A stretch of DNA of 64,000 nt, taken from the NCBI RefSeq assembly GCF_012720115.1, contig NZ_VNWN01000006.1, positions 124,001 to 188,000 on the forward strand, in the 5' to 3' direction. A program made the position numbers and the translations under genes. Each line of letters starts with the position of its first letter. The stretch's first letter is position 1. The DNA comes from Sneathiella chinensis. Lineage in GTDB: Bacteria; Pseudomonadota; Alphaproteobacteria; Sneathiellales; Sneathiellaceae. Of this stretch, positions 17,839 through 26,994 are shown piece after piece. The notes under the pieces were generated by a model that worked only from the letters and a program-made list of their open reading frames with translations, did not search any database and was not told the origin of the DNA.

Positions 17839-20007
17839 TTATCCTGCAAATGTTGGGGGTTCAGGGTTGGACGATGGCGGCGGCGCCGGGGTCGGGGCCA
17901 CCGGGGGCGGCGGGGCGGGGCGGGTTTCACGCCGCAGATGCGCTTGTGACAACTGGTACAGGGTCTCGATATCCAGAATGGGGGCGACCTTGCCATTGCC
18001 AAGGATGGTGGCCGAGGAAATGCCCAGCACGGGTTTGTAATTTCCTTCCAAACTCTTGATCACCACCTGTTGCTGTCCCAGCAGCGTATCGACAATGATG
18101 CCGACGGCCCCGAATTGTTCGCTTTCCACCAGCACCACAAGGGCCTTGGCCGGGTCCGTTTCCGCCTCGTCACAGCGGAAGATGCGGCCAAGCGGACAGA
18201 GGGGGATATAATCGCCCCGCACATGAACCAGTGTCTGTCCCGTGGGCAGGCGCTTGATGGCCTGCGGCGCGGGCCGGAAACTTTCCAGAATGCTGGGGAT
18301 CGGGATGACATATTTGTCGGCCCCAAGCTGCACGATCATGCCGTCCATAACCGCAAGGGTGAGGGGCAGGGTCATGGTGAAGCGGGAGCCGTGCCCCGGT
18401 GTGGAATGAATGGAGACCCGGCCGCCAAGGGCCTGTATGTTGCGGCGGACCACGTCCATGCCAACGCCCCGGCCCGAAATGTCGGTGACCTTTTCAGCCG
18501 TTGAAAAGCCCGGCGCAAAGACCAGATTGTCAATTTCGTCCTCACTCAGGGTGGCCCCATCCGCGATCAGGCCCCGTTCCCGGGCGCGGGTAAGAACGGC
18601 CTCGCGGTTGATGCCCCGGCCATCATCGGAAATGGTGATGACAATACGCCCGCCCCGGTGTTCGGCGGACAGGGTGATGGTGCCTTCCTCGGTCTTGTCC
18701 AGGGCAAGGCGTTCCTCTGGTCGTTCAAGGCCGTGGTCCAGCGAGTTTCGGATCATGTGGGTGATCGGGTCGCTGATTTCCTCGATCACGGTTTTGTCCA
18801 CCTCGGTGTTTTCGCCCTTGGTGATCAGCTTGACCTTCTTGTCCAGTTTGGCGGACAAGTCCCGCACCAGTCTTGGCATGCGGGAAAAGACGGATTTCAC
18901 CGGCTGCATGCGGATCGCCATGACGCTTTCCTGCAATTCCCGTGTATGCAGGGCCAGTTCCTCAAGTCCGCGAACCATGTTGGGATAGTGATCGGTGGGC
19001 AGGGTGCTGGTTTGCTGCGACAGCATGGACTGGGTGATGACCAGTTCCCCCACCATATTGACCAACCGGTCAACCCGGTCCAAATCGACCCGGATGGTGG
19101 TTGCCTTGGCTGTTTTCGCCGGTGAGGCAGGGGCGGCGGTGGGGATGTTCGCGGGTGCTACGCTGGATGCTTCGTCCTCTTCCTGCTTTTGCTGCTCCTG
19201 CCCCGACGGGGCGGCGGCAGACTGGGCCCCGTTTTCACGGGATATGCCCTGCTTTTCCGCGTCCCCGGCGGGGAGGAGGGTAATGGAAAGGTCGCAATCC
19301 TCCGTGACGAATTCAAAAACTTCCTCAATCTCTTCCAGCGGGCAGTCTGATTGCAGGGTGAAAGTCCAGGACAGGTAGGCCTCCTCCGCATCCAGTTTGG
19401 CAAGCGGGGGCAGGTGGCTGATATCCGGCTCTGCGGTCAGGGTGCCCAGGGTTTTAAGCTCCCGCACCAGCAACAGCGGTTCATTGGCGTGTTTGAACAT
19501 TTCGGCCTTTGGTGAAAAGACCAGACGATAGATGGGGGTGACCTGTTCCGCCGGGTCGTTTGCCGATGGGGCGGTTTGCTCTTCCGCGGCCACCGGCCCG
19601 GAGGCGGGCGCCGGGGCGGTTTCCGATCCGGCCATCGCGGCAATTTCCGTCAGGAGGTCCTGCCCGAAATCATCTTCCAGCGGTGTTTCCGTTCGGGCCG
19701 CCTCGACCATGGCGGACAGGGTATCCGCCGCCCGAAACAGAAGGGCAACCCCTTCTTCTGTCACGGTAATCCGGCCATCCCGCATGCGGTCCAGCAGGGC
19801 CTCGAACTGGTGGGAAAATTCGGTCAGGCGCGTGAATTTGAACGCCCCTGCACCGGCCTTTATGGAATGGACTGCACGAAAGATGGCATGCAGGATTTCG
19901 GGGTCGTCCGACCCGTCGTCAAGGGCGGCAAGCTGGACTTCCGCATCGGCCAGCAGTTCATCGCATTCCGTAAAATAGGTCGCTTTGAATTGGGAATAAT
20001 CGTCCAT
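17839..20007 (-). CDS. cheA: Chemotaxis histidine kinase CheA
   Basis: 722 residues. P1/HPt with the phosphorylated His47 in AVHSIKAGAGAFKF; a P2-like region near 155-245; P3 dimerisation helices (VGELVITQSMLSQQ); the P4 ATPase with N box (MIRNSLDHGLERPEER), GRGINREAV, FAPGFSTAEKVTDISGRGVGMDVV and HGSRFTMTLPL; a C-terminal CheW-like P5 domain. It ends in a Pro/Ala-rich tail of about 25 residues. It phosphorylates CheY and CheB, and possibly also the extra receivers in this operon. Gap to cheY is 44 bases. Assignment secure. Confidence 0.97.
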   Translation of the reverse strand: MDDYSQFKATYFTECDELLADAEVQLAALDDGSDDPEILHAIFRAVHSIKAGAGAFKFTRLTEFSHQFEALLDRMRDGRITVTEEGVALLFRAADTLSAMVEAARTETPLEDDFGQDLLTEIAAMAGSETAPAPASGPVAAEEQTAPSANDPAEQVTPIYRLVFSPKAEMFKHANEPLLLVRELKTLGTLTAEPDISHLPPLAKLDAEEAYLSWTFTLQSDCPLEEIEEVFEFVTEDCDLSITLLPAGDAEKQGISRENGAQSAAAPSGQEQQKQEEDEASSVAPANIPTAAPASPAKTAKATTIRVDLDRVDRLVNMVGELVITQSMLSQQTSTLPTDHYPNMVRGLEELALHTRELQESVMAIRMQPVKSVFSRMPRLVRDLSAKLDKKVKLITKGENTEVDKTVIEEISDPITHMIRNSLDHGLERPEERLALDKTEEGTITLSAEHRGGRIVITISDDGRGINREAVLTRARERGLIADGATLSEDEIDNLVFAPGFSTAEKVTDISGRGVGMDVVRRNIQALGGRVSIHSTPGHGSRFTMTLPLTLAVMDGMIVQLGADKYVIPIPSILESFRPAPQAIKRLPTGQTLVHVRGDYIPLCPLGRIFRCDEAETDPAKALVVLVESEQFGAVGIIVDTLLGQQQVVIKSLEGNYKPVLGISSATILGNGKVAPILDIETLYQLSQAHLRRETRPAPPPPVAPTPAPPPSSNPEPPTFAG

Positions 20008-20051
20008 CGGGTCTTCCTGTCAGGCCGTTTCTTTGCAGCCGAAAAAGGGGG

Positions 20052-20417
20052 TCATCCGCAAACCTTCTGGACGACTTTAAGCAGCTTTTCCGGCTCGAAC
20101 GGCTTTACGATCCAGCCTGTGGCCCCGGCGTTGCGGCCTTCGTTTTTCTTGCTGTCATCGCTTTCGGTTGTCAGGACAAGAATGGGGGTGGATCGGTGGG
20201 TCGGGTTGCTGCGCAGTGCCTTGACCAGTTCAATCCCGTTCATGTTGGGCATGTTGATGTCGGTGATCACCAGATCAATGACGCCGCTGCCCAGCGTATC
20301 AAGGGCGTGCCGGCCGTCTTCGGCCTCCACCACTTCATATCCGGCGCCTTTCAGGGTGAAACTGACCATGTCGCGCATGGTCTTGGAATCGTCTACTGCC
20401 AGAACACGTTTACTCAT
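20052..20417 (-). CDS. cheY: Chemotaxis response regulator CheY
   Basis: 121 residues from the ATG at 20417, which overlaps the STAS stop by 4 bases (ATGA) and has GGAG upstream; an ATG five codons earlier is less likely. A stand-alone receiver: VLAVDDSKTMRDM, phospho-acceptor Asp in LVITDINMPNMNGIE, Thr in LVLTTES and Lys in IVKPFEPEKL. It would carry the CheA signal to the flagellar switch or to another target. Between the STAS gene and cheA it is the second gene of the operon. Confidence 0.95.
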   Translation of the reverse strand: MSKRVLAVDDSKTMRDMVSFTLKGAGYEVVEAEDGRHALDTLGSGVIDLVITDINMPNMNGIELVKALRSNPTHRSTPILVLTTESDDSKKNEGRNAGATGWIVKPFEPEKLLKVVQKVCG

Positions 20418-20704
20418 GTTTGGAGGCTCCATTTCTTCAGGACTTCTTCAAGGCCAAGGTCATCAAATGCCTGCGTTACGGCAGGGGTTGGGTTTGTCAG
20501 AATGAGCGTGCGGCCGTCCTCGGTCAGCGACTTGTCCAGCGACAAGAGGACCTGAAGGCAAGGCGTGGTCAGCGTCTCGACGGTTGCGGCATCCACAATC
20601 ACGTCCGCGCCAAGGGCCAGTGTTGGCAATAATTTTTCCCGCAAGGTCTCCGCCGCCCCGAGATTCAGGATGGGGGGCAGATTTACCTGTGTATCCGATG
20701 TCAT
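20414..20704 (-). CDS. STAS-domain protein at the head of the che operon
   Basis: 96 residues, a single STAS domain. In place of the RsbV DSxGL phosphorylation motif it has VETLTTPCLQVLLSL, the form common in STAS proteins linked to alphaproteobacterial che genes; a Thr could be the acceptor. The role in chemosensory operons is not well established; it may bind or modulate the kinase or be part of partner switching with the HATPase protein encoded 11 kb downstream in the same operon. First gene of the operon, overlapping cheY by 4 bases. Confidence 0.88.
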   Translation of the reverse strand: MTSDTQVNLPPILNLGAAETLREKLLPTLALGADVIVDAATVETLTTPCLQVLLSLDKSLTEDGRTLILTNPTPAVTQAFDDLGLEEVLKKWSLQT

Positions 20705-20841
20705 TACGCCTGCTCAATTAACAAAAGGAGGTTGAACTCAAACAGGGACTGGTAAGGAACGATACTGAGAATGTTATATTTCTAAATTAGATAATAATTA
20801 GTTAATCATATTACTAAATTCGTGTTTTACGATTTTTTAGC

Positions 20842-20927
20842 CATAAGAGCGTGCAGGCGCTGGGGCTTTTGAGGAAGGGCGGAGCCTTGTTCCTGGGCAG
20901 CAGGGCATCTGTGGCCCTGTTTTTTTT
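20842..20927 (+). ncRNA. Possible small RNA ending in an intrinsic terminator
   Basis: A rightward intrinsic terminator (20901-20927) has no protein gene upstream of it on the plus strand. Just before it AGGAA (20872-20876) pairs with TTCCT (20890-20894) with a further GG/CC inside, giving a two-hairpin structure like many small RNAs. The 5' end is a guess; no strong promoter is visible, only AT-rich DNA upstream. The gap also holds the che operon promoter on the other strand. Confidence 0.3.
20901..20927 (+). terminator. Rho-independent terminator
   Basis: CAGGGC (20901-20906) pairs with GCCCTG (20914-20919) around a 7-base loop, followed by eight T residues (20920-20927). Orientation is rightward, away from the che operon and towards rluA, which is transcribed in the opposite direction. 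Confidence 0.75.
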
Positions 20928-21011
20928 AATGCTACCGGAAGGGGTGCGTTTGTCCGGTGTCAGGCGCGCCTGTTCTTGGGCGGCGCATCTTTTGGTGGTT
21001 TTGGTTCGGTC

Positions 21012-21695
21012 TCAGGCGTTCGGGGTTTCTGATGGCCCGTTCGGCAGCAGGGTAGAGGGGGCCGTGAATTGTAATTCCTGTCCGGTGGCCGGGTGGCGGA
21101 AGGTGAGGGCGTCGGCGTGCAGCATCAGGCGCGGGGAGAGGGCCTGAATGTCGTCCGGGGCATAGAGGCGGTCGCCAAGGATGGGGTGGCCCAGTTCCAT
21201 CATATGGACCCGCAACTGGTGGGAGCGGCCGGTGACCGGTTTCAGGGTGACCCGTGTTCTGTCTGCGTGAGTTTCTTCAACCTGCCAGTCGGTGATGGCG
21301 GTCTTGCCAATGTCATGATCGACCATTTGCCGGGGCCGGTTGGGCCAGTCGCAGATCAGCGGCAGATCGATCCGCCCCTCTCGTTCCATGGGGGTGCCGG
21401 CAATCCATGCCGTATAGCGTTTCCAGACCTTGCGTTCCTGAAACTGGCGGCTGATGCGCCCGTGGCTTTCCTTGTTGAGGGCAATGACCACCAGACCGGA
21501 GGTTTCCATATCCAGTCGGTGCACGGCGTTGGCGCCGGGCCGGGTTTCCGCGACACGCGAGACAAGGCAGTCCTGTTTCTCTGGTCCCCGGCCGGGAACG
21601 GTCAGCAGGCCGGATTGCTTGTCGGCGACAAGGAGGTGTTCATCTTCATACACCACATCCAGATAGGGGCTGAGGGGGGGTGAATATACGTGCAT
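21012..21695 (-). CDS. rluA: RluA-type rRNA/tRNA pseudouridine synthase
   Basis: 227 residues, close to E. coli RluA in length. It isomerises uridine to pseudouridine in 23S rRNA (U746) and in tRNAs (U32) if it matches E. coli RluA. The catalytic Asp is in AVHRLDMETSGLVV; LPLICDWPNRPRQ and VTGRSHQLRVHM.ELGHPILGD closely match RluA rather than RluC/D, which also carry an S4 domain that is absent here. It is transcribed alone, towards the che operon, with no obvious terminator. Confidence 0.9.
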   Translation of the reverse strand: MHVYSPPLSPYLDVVYEDEHLLVADKQSGLLTVPGRGPEKQDCLVSRVAETRPGANAVHRLDMETSGLVVIALNKESHGRISRQFQERKVWKRYTAWIAGTPMEREGRIDLPLICDWPNRPRQMVDHDIGKTAITDWQVEETHADRTRVTLKPVTGRSHQLRVHMMELGHPILGDRLYAPDDIQALSPRLMLHADALTFRHPATGQELQFTAPSTLLPNGPSETPNA

Positions 21696-21763
21696 CGGGA
21701 TCCCGGATAAAAAGTCAGTCCTGTTTAACCGAGACCCGATGCGGTCGCAAAGCCTATTTTTTC

Positions 21764-22912
21764 TCAGTCGGCCAGCAGTTCCTTGGAAATGATCTGCTTC
21801 ATGATCTCTGACGATCCGCCGGCAATCCGGGTCATGCGGTTATCCGCCCAGGCGCGGGCAATGGGATATTCCCACATATACCCGTATCCCCCGTGCAACT
21901 GCAGGCATTCGTCCAGAATTTGGCACAGGATTTCCGTGGATTGCAGCTTGGCCATGGCGGCGGTGTTGGCGTCCAGCTTGCCTTCCAGATGGGCGGACAG
22001 GCAGGTATCAACAAAGGCACGGATCATGACGGCCTGTGATTTTACCTCGGCCAGCTTGAACTTGGTGTTCTGGAAATCGGCAATGGACCGGCCAAAGGCC
22101 CGGCGTTCCTTGGTGTAGCTGACCGTCCAGTCAAGGGCGGCCTCGATAACAGAGGCGGACCGGAGGGCAATGACCAGACGTTCCTGCGCCAGTTGTTCCA
22201 TCAGGTGATAGAAGCCACGCCCTTCCTGTCCCAGCAGGTTGGATTTTGGCACCCGGACATCATTGAAGAATAGTTCCGATGTGTCCTGCGCCTTGTAACC
22301 GATTTTCTCAAGGTTGCGGCCGCGATCAAATCCGGCACGGTCGCCTTCGACCAGAACAAGGCTGATGCCCTTTCCGGCGGCTTCGGGGTCGGTTTTACAG
22401 GCCACAACCACCAGATCGGCCAACTGGCCATTGCTGATAAAGACCTTCTGGCCGTTCAGGACATAATCATCCCCATCGGGAAGGGCGGTGGTCCGTATCC
22501 CCTGAAGATCGGAACCCGCGCCGGGTTCGGTCATGGCAACGGCGGCAATGACCTCGCCCGTCACCAGTTTGGGCAGCCATGTGCGCTTCTGTTCCTCGGT
22601 CCCGTAATGAAGGATATAGGGTGCGACGATTTCTGAATGCAGGTGAAAGGCCGGTCCGGTCGCACCAACGCGGGCGATTTCCTCGCAGAAAATGGCGCTG
22701 AACAAAAAGTCGGCGCCGGGCCCGCCATATTCTTCGGGGACCGTGCAGCAGAGAAAGCCGTTTTCCCCAGCCTCCCGCCAGATCTCACGGGGGACCTGCC
22801 CCGCCTGTTCCCATTCCTGATGAAAGGGGGCAATCCGTTCCTCGGAAAACTTGCGGGCCGCTGCCCTGAAAATGTGATGTTCTTCGCGAAAGATTGTGCG
22901 TTCCAGTGTCAT
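21764..22912 (-). CDS. Acyl-CoA dehydrogenase
   Basis: 382 residues, full length for the family. FAD-dependent alpha,beta-oxidation of an acyl-CoA, passing electrons to ETF. Visible motifs are the FAD/substrate segment AVAMTEPGAGSDLQGI, the VFISNGQ strand, and the C-terminal LQLHGGYGYMWEYPIARAWADNR with RIAGGSSEIMK. The catalytic Glu is probably the one in MWEYP or its neighbour region, as in medium/long-chain enzymes. Chain-length specificity cannot be read from sequence. It stands alone between rluA and the divergent ABC operon; the 5' side is an AT-rich 486-base gap. Confidence 0.92.
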   Translation of the reverse strand: MTLERTIFREEHHIFRAAARKFSEERIAPFHQEWEQAGQVPREIWREAGENGFLCCTVPEEYGGPGADFLFSAIFCEEIARVGATGPAFHLHSEIVAPYILHYGTEEQKRTWLPKLVTGEVIAAVAMTEPGAGSDLQGIRTTALPDGDDYVLNGQKVFISNGQLADLVVVACKTDPEAAGKGISLVLVEGDRAGFDRGRNLEKIGYKAQDTSELFFNDVRVPKSNLLGQEGRGFYHLMEQLAQERLVIALRSASVIEAALDWTVSYTKERRAFGRSIADFQNTKFKLAEVKSQAVMIRAFVDTCLSAHLEGKLDANTAAMAKLQSTEILCQILDECLQLHGGYGYMWEYPIARAWADNRMTRIAGGSSEIMKQIISKELLAD

Positions 22913-23398
22913 GTCTCACCTTCTTGTTTTTGTTTTGTGCCTTGGTGGCAGAGACGTTTTTTAATCTTGAAGACTAATGAAGGCTTTTGCAATGGCGAAC
23001 TGGATGTCCTCGTCTTCAGAAGAGGATGATGAGTATTCGATCAAATTGAATGGTATGGGAATTAGTAAAAGTGTTTCTGTATAGAATAGGTGAAATAAGA
23101 AATCATCAAAAATGTAAAAAATTTTTAAATGACTGGAATTTGTAAAAAAAACCGTTACTTTTGTCGTGTAGCAAAGATGCAGGCTGGTTGAAGCAATCGT
23201 TTTGTAGTGGTTGTTTCTGAATTTGGAAGATGGCGCTAATTAAAGCGATTTATACTGTTTTATTCTTCCATATTTGACATCTATTCGACCGAATGAACAA
23301 AAATGAATGTTTTGGTTGTTTAAAAACGCAAGTAGTCCCGCCTTAATCCAAAGAAAAAAACAGTAACGATATAGATAAAGCCAATTGGGAGTAGTTTT
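22913..23398. other. AT-rich intergenic region between divergent genes
   Basis: This 486-base gap is clearly more AT-rich than its surroundings and holds no convincing gene. It must contain the promoters for the acyl-CoA dehydrogenase (leftward) and the ABC binding protein (rightward). Small dyads are seen: CGCT-N6-AGCG at 23234-23247 and ATTCG-AC-CGAAT at 23283-23294. TTGACA at 23274-23279 could be a -35 box but has no good -10 partner. Confidence 0.5.
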
Positions 23399-25075
23399 AT
23401 GAAGGAAAGTATTTTACCTGCGGAGTCTGAAGAAAAACTTCATCCTCTGGTGGGAACGGTTCGCCGTCAGTTCGCGGAAGGGAAGATGGAACGCCGCGAA
23501 TTTCTGCGTACCGTGACACTGCTGGGGGTCTCTGCCGGTGCGGCCTATGGCATGATCGGTCTGGCGGACCCGATGAATGAGGCCAGGGCCGAGACGCCAA
23601 AGAAGGGCGGGGTTTTGAAGGTTTCCATGGAAATCCAGGAAATGAGTGACCCGGCCACGTTCGACTGGATTCCGAAATCCAATGTGGCGCGCCAGATTTG
23701 CGAATTCCTGACCATTACCGGTCCTGACAACGTCACCCGCCCGTATCTTGCGGAAAGCTGGGACGTTTCCGAAGACCTGAAGACATGGACCTTCCATCTT
23801 CGGAAAGACGTGAAGTGGCACAATGGCGACCAGTTCAACGCCGATGATGTGATCTTTAACTTCAACCGCTGGCTGGACCCGGAAACCGGTTCGTCGAACC
23901 TTGGCCTGTTTGACGCCATGCTGACCGTCACCGGGGAAGGCGAGAACGCCAAGAAGCGGATGACCGAAGGGGCGGTTGAACGGGTTGATGACTTTACGGT
24001 TCGCCTGAACCTGAACTCACCTGTTCTGTCAATTCCGGAAAATCTCTACAACTATCCGACCATGATCGTTCACCGCAGTTTTTCCGGCGACCTGTCGAAA
24101 GAACCGCTGGGCACGGGACCTTTCACACTGGCCGATTTCAGCGTGGGTGAGAAGGCCATCCTGAAACGCGTTGATCAGCCCTATTGGGGCGGCGAGGTTT
24201 ATCTGGACGAGATCCACTATTATGACCACGGGGCTGCATCCGCGGCCCAGATGGCGGCTGTGGCCTCCGGTCAGGTAGACATGAACTATGAAATCGATAT
24301 TGCATCGCTGGGCATGGCGAAATCCATCGAGGGGACGACGGTTCATGCGGCCAAGACCGCTCAGGCCGGTGTCATGCGGATGCGGACAACCGAAAAGCCG
24401 TTTGACGATGTCCGGGTTCGCCGGGCGATCATGCTGACATGTGATACAAAGCCCTACAACGACCTTGTCTTCCAGGGGCAGGGCGATGTGGGCGAGCATC
24501 ACCATGTGGCGCCGATCCATCCCGAATATTTCAAGCTGCCGGAAGTGAAGCAGAATATCGAGGAAAGCAAGCGACTGCTGGCCGAGGCCGGGTATCCCGA
24601 CGGGATCGACCTGACCATCGATGTGGGCAACACCAACGGACCGTGGCAGCAGCAGGTTTGTGAAATCTTCAAGGAACAGGCCGCCGCCGCAGGCATCCGC
24701 CTCAACCTGAATGTCATGCCGGCGTCCAAATACTGGGATGTGTGGGATACAACACCGTTCGGCCTGTCCGCATGGACCCATCGCCCGCTTGGCACCATGG
24801 TTCTCAGCCTTGGCTATCGGACCGGTGTTCCGTGGAACGAGACGGCCTACAGCAATCCTGAGTTTGACAAGGCGCTGACCCATGCGGAATCGCTGGTGGA
24901 TGTTGAAGAACGCCGCAAGGCCATGGAGAAGGTCGAGAAAATCCTGCAGGACGATGCGGTCATGGTTCAGCCGGTCTGGAACCCGACCATGTTCCTGGCC
25001 AGGAACAACGTCAAGGGGCTGAAAGCGCACCCGACCCAGTATCACCAGCTGAACAAGGTCTGGATCGACAGCTAG
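23399..25075 (+). CDS. Peptide/opine-type ABC transporter substrate-binding protein with Tat signal
   Basis: 558 residues, SBP family 5 (DppA/OppA). Residues 30-60 carry a twin-arginine signal, [22 protein letters not shown], set behind a 30-residue leader, so the protein is likely exported folded. The mature part begins [23 protein letters not shown] and contains typical family features such as [29 protein letters not shown]. The ligand is unknown: peptides, opines, glycosides or other compounds are possible. First gene of a four-gene operon; a strong hairpin after its stop probably lowers expression of the downstream permeases. Confidence 0.9.
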   Translation: MKESILPAESEEKLHPLVGTVRRQFAEGKMERREFLRTVTLLGVSAGAAYGMIGLADPMNEARAETPKKGGVLKVSMEIQEMSDPATFDWIPKSNVARQICEFLTITGPDNVTRPYLAESWDVSEDLKTWTFHLRKDVKWHNGDQFNADDVIFNFNRWLDPETGSSNLGLFDAMLTVTGEGENAKKRMTEGAVERVDDFTVRLNLNSPVLSIPENLYNYPTMIVHRSFSGDLSKEPLGTGPFTLADFSVGEKAILKRVDQPYWGGEVYLDEIHYYDHGAASAAQMAAVASGQVDMNYEIDIASLGMAKSIEGTTVHAAKTAQAGVMRMRTTEKPFDDVRVRRAIMLTCDTKPYNDLVFQGQGDVGEHHHVAPIHPEYFKLPEVKQNIEESKRLLAEAGYPDGIDLTIDVGNTNGPWQQQVCEIFKEQAAAAGIRLNLNVMPASKYWDVWDTTPFGLSAWTHRPLGTMVLSLGYRTGVPWNETAYSNPEFDKALTHAESLVDVEERRKAMEKVEKILQDDAVMVQPVWNPTMFLARNNVKGLKAHPTQYHQLNKVWIDS

Positions 25076-25083
25076 GAATGATG

Positions 25084-25115
25084 AAGGCAGGGGCGGTTTC
25101 GCCCTTGCCTTTCTT
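25084..25115 (+). terminator. Intra-operon hairpin/attenuator after the binding-protein gene
   Basis: A 12-bp stem, left arm 25084-25095 and right arm 25100-25111 with one G-U pair and a GTTT loop, lies directly after the binding-protein stop and is followed by T-rich sequence. It probably lets part of the transcripts end here or protects the upstream mRNA, giving more binding protein than permease. Confidence 0.65.
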
Positions 25116-25155
25116 TGCCTTTTTTATTTCGCAGTAACCTGGAAAGAAATAACAG

Positions 25156-26088
25156 ATGCTGGTATTGGCAGCAAAACGCCTGTTTTCCATGATTTTGATT
25201 ATGGTAACGGTGTCCTTCATCCTTTTTGCCCTTTTTGAATCTGATAAATTCTCGGTCGCCGGCAAGGTCCTTGGGCCGTATTCATCGACGGAACAGCGGG
25301 AAATCTGGCTGGAAAAGAACGGCTATAACGAACCCTTCCTTGAACGGTATCTGACGTGGAGCCTGAATGCGGTGCAGGGGGATTTCGGGGATTCCATCCA
25401 ACTGAAAGCCCCGGTGGCCGATGTTCTCTGGCCGCGGCTTGGCAATACGGCCATTCTGGCGGGGCTGGTGTTCGCCTTCATGATCCCGTTATCCCTGACC
25501 CTTGGGGTTATCGCAGGCATGAAGGAGGGGAGTGTTCGGGATCGCTCCATCTCGATTACGTCGGTTCTGACAACCTCGGTGCCGGAGTTTGCATCCGCAA
25601 CCTTCCTGTCGGCGGTGTTTGTCTATTCCCTGAAATGGCTGCCGGGAACGTCGGCCATGATCAACGGCTTTTCCTGGGCTGAAATAGCCCTGCCGGTCAT
25701 GGTTCTGGTATTGTACGGGTTTGGTTACATCGCCCGTATGACCCGCGCCTCAATGGTCGAGGTCATGACCTCCAACTATATCCGCACGGCGATCCTGAAA
25801 GGCATTCCCTATCGTCGGGTGATCCTGAGACACGCCCTTCGCAATGCACTGATCGCCCCGTTCACGGTGATTGTCCTGCAGATGAACTGGCTGCTTTCCG
25901 GGGTGATCGTGGTCGAGGTTTTCTTTGCCTATAAGGGCTTTGGCAAGCTGCTTCTGGATGCGGCCCTGTTCGGGGATATCTATGTGATCGAGGCCTGCAC
26001 CCTTGTGGCGGTTTTTGTGGCCGTGTTCTCCCAGTTTATTTCGGATATTGGCTATACGCTTCTCAATCCGCGTATCCGGTTCAGTTAA
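25156..26088 (+). CDS. ABC transporter permease, DppB/OppB type
   Basis: 310 residues with about six membrane segments, of the first-permease type of peptide-class importers (N-terminal segment, long periplasmic loop, then the core). The loop contains LGPYSSTEQREIWLEKNGYNEPFLERYL, and the core has the EAA-like coupling region YIRTAILKGIPYRRVILRHALRNAL that docks on the ATPase. It pairs with the next gene, 9 bases downstream. It moves the ligand of the Tat-exported binding protein across the inner membrane. Confidence 0.92.
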   Translation: MLVLAAKRLFSMILIMVTVSFILFALFESDKFSVAGKVLGPYSSTEQREIWLEKNGYNEPFLERYLTWSLNAVQGDFGDSIQLKAPVADVLWPRLGNTAILAGLVFAFMIPLSLTLGVIAGMKEGSVRDRSISITSVLTTSVPEFASATFLSAVFVYSLKWLPGTSAMINGFSWAEIALPVMVLVLYGFGYIARMTRASMVEVMTSNYIRTAILKGIPYRRVILRHALRNALIAPFTVIVLQMNWLLSGVIVVEVFFAYKGFGKLLLDAALFGDIYVIEACTLVAVFVAVFSQFISDIGYTLLNPRIRFS

Positions 26089-26097
26089 GGGGAGGCT

Positions 26098-26988
26098 TTG
26101 ATGACAGATCTTGCAAATAAACCTTATCCGCCGGCACCCGGTTTTCTGAAGACCCTGATCAGCAGCCTGTCGCTGCTGCGGGAAAGCCCGATTGCCATTG
26201 CCGGTTTCGTGTTGATTTTCGGCTGGATCCTGCTGGCCCTGCTGGCGCCGATCCTGCCGCTGTATGACCCCAACATCCCGCTGGAGCCGTTCAAGTTTCC
26301 CGGTGCGGCGGCGAAGGATGGGGGCACCTATTGGCTGGGCACCGACCATAAGGGACGGGATATCCTGTCGCGGATCATTTTCGGTGCGCAGCAGGTGCTT
26401 GTCTGGGCCACACTGGCGACGGCGGTGGCCTATGTGGTCGGGATGGCCATGGGGGTTGTCGCGGGCTATCTCGGTGGCTGGTGGGACGAGGCAATTTCCT
26501 TTATTGCCAATGTGTTATTGTCCTTTCCTGTTATGGTGCTCTATATCGTCATTGTGTCCTATATGGGGGCGACGGGCCTGAATATCGTGCTGGCGGTGAC
26601 CTTTGCATCGGCGCCGGGGATCATGCGTATCGTCCGTGGGCTGGTGCTTGATCTCAAGACCCGGGATTACGTCTTCGCCGCCCAGACACGGGGCGAAAGC
26701 ACCCTCTATATCATGCTGATTGAACTGTTGCCCAATGCGCGGGGGCCGCTGATCGTGGATGCCAGCCTGCGCCTTGGCTATACCACCATCACCATTGCCA
26801 TGCTGGGCTATCTTGGTCTTGGACTGCCGCCACCAGACCCTGACTGGGGTAAAATGATTTCCGAGGCACAGCCGCTTGGCAGCTTTGCTGGCTATATGGC
26901 CATTGCCCCGGCTGTGGCAATTTCATCTCTCGTTCTCGGGTTCAACCTGCTGGCCGATGGCCTGCGCGAGATTTCGATGAAGGATTAA
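26098..26988 (+). CDS. ABC transporter permease, DppC/OppC type
   Basis: 296 residues, second permease of the peptide-class importer. The N-terminal membrane segment is followed by YWLGTDHKGRDILSRIIFGAQ, a hallmark of DppC-type permeases, then five more hydrophobic segments. The coupling motif is DYVFAAQTRGESTLYIMLIELLPNARG. It ends 6 bases before the double ATPase gene, consistent with one transcript and co-translation. Confidence 0.93.
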   Translation: MMTDLANKPYPPAPGFLKTLISSLSLLRESPIAIAGFVLIFGWILLALLAPILPLYDPNIPLEPFKFPGAAAKDGGTYWLGTDHKGRDILSRIIFGAQQVLVWATLATAVAYVVGMAMGVVAGYLGGWWDEAISFIANVLLSFPVMVLYIVIVSYMGATGLNIVLAVTFASAPGIMRIVRGLVLDLKTRDYVFAAQTRGESTLYIMLIELLPNARGPLIVDASLRLGYTTITIAMLGYLGLGLPPPDPDWGKMISEAQPLGSFAGYMAIAPAVAISSLVLGFNLLADGLREISMKD

Positions 26989-26994
26989 TGGATC

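Noticed and set aside
20851-21147. A 98-residue plus-strand frame running through the terminator and into rluA
   Set aside because: It contains a rho-independent terminator within its coding part and overlaps rluA; no resemblance to any protein.
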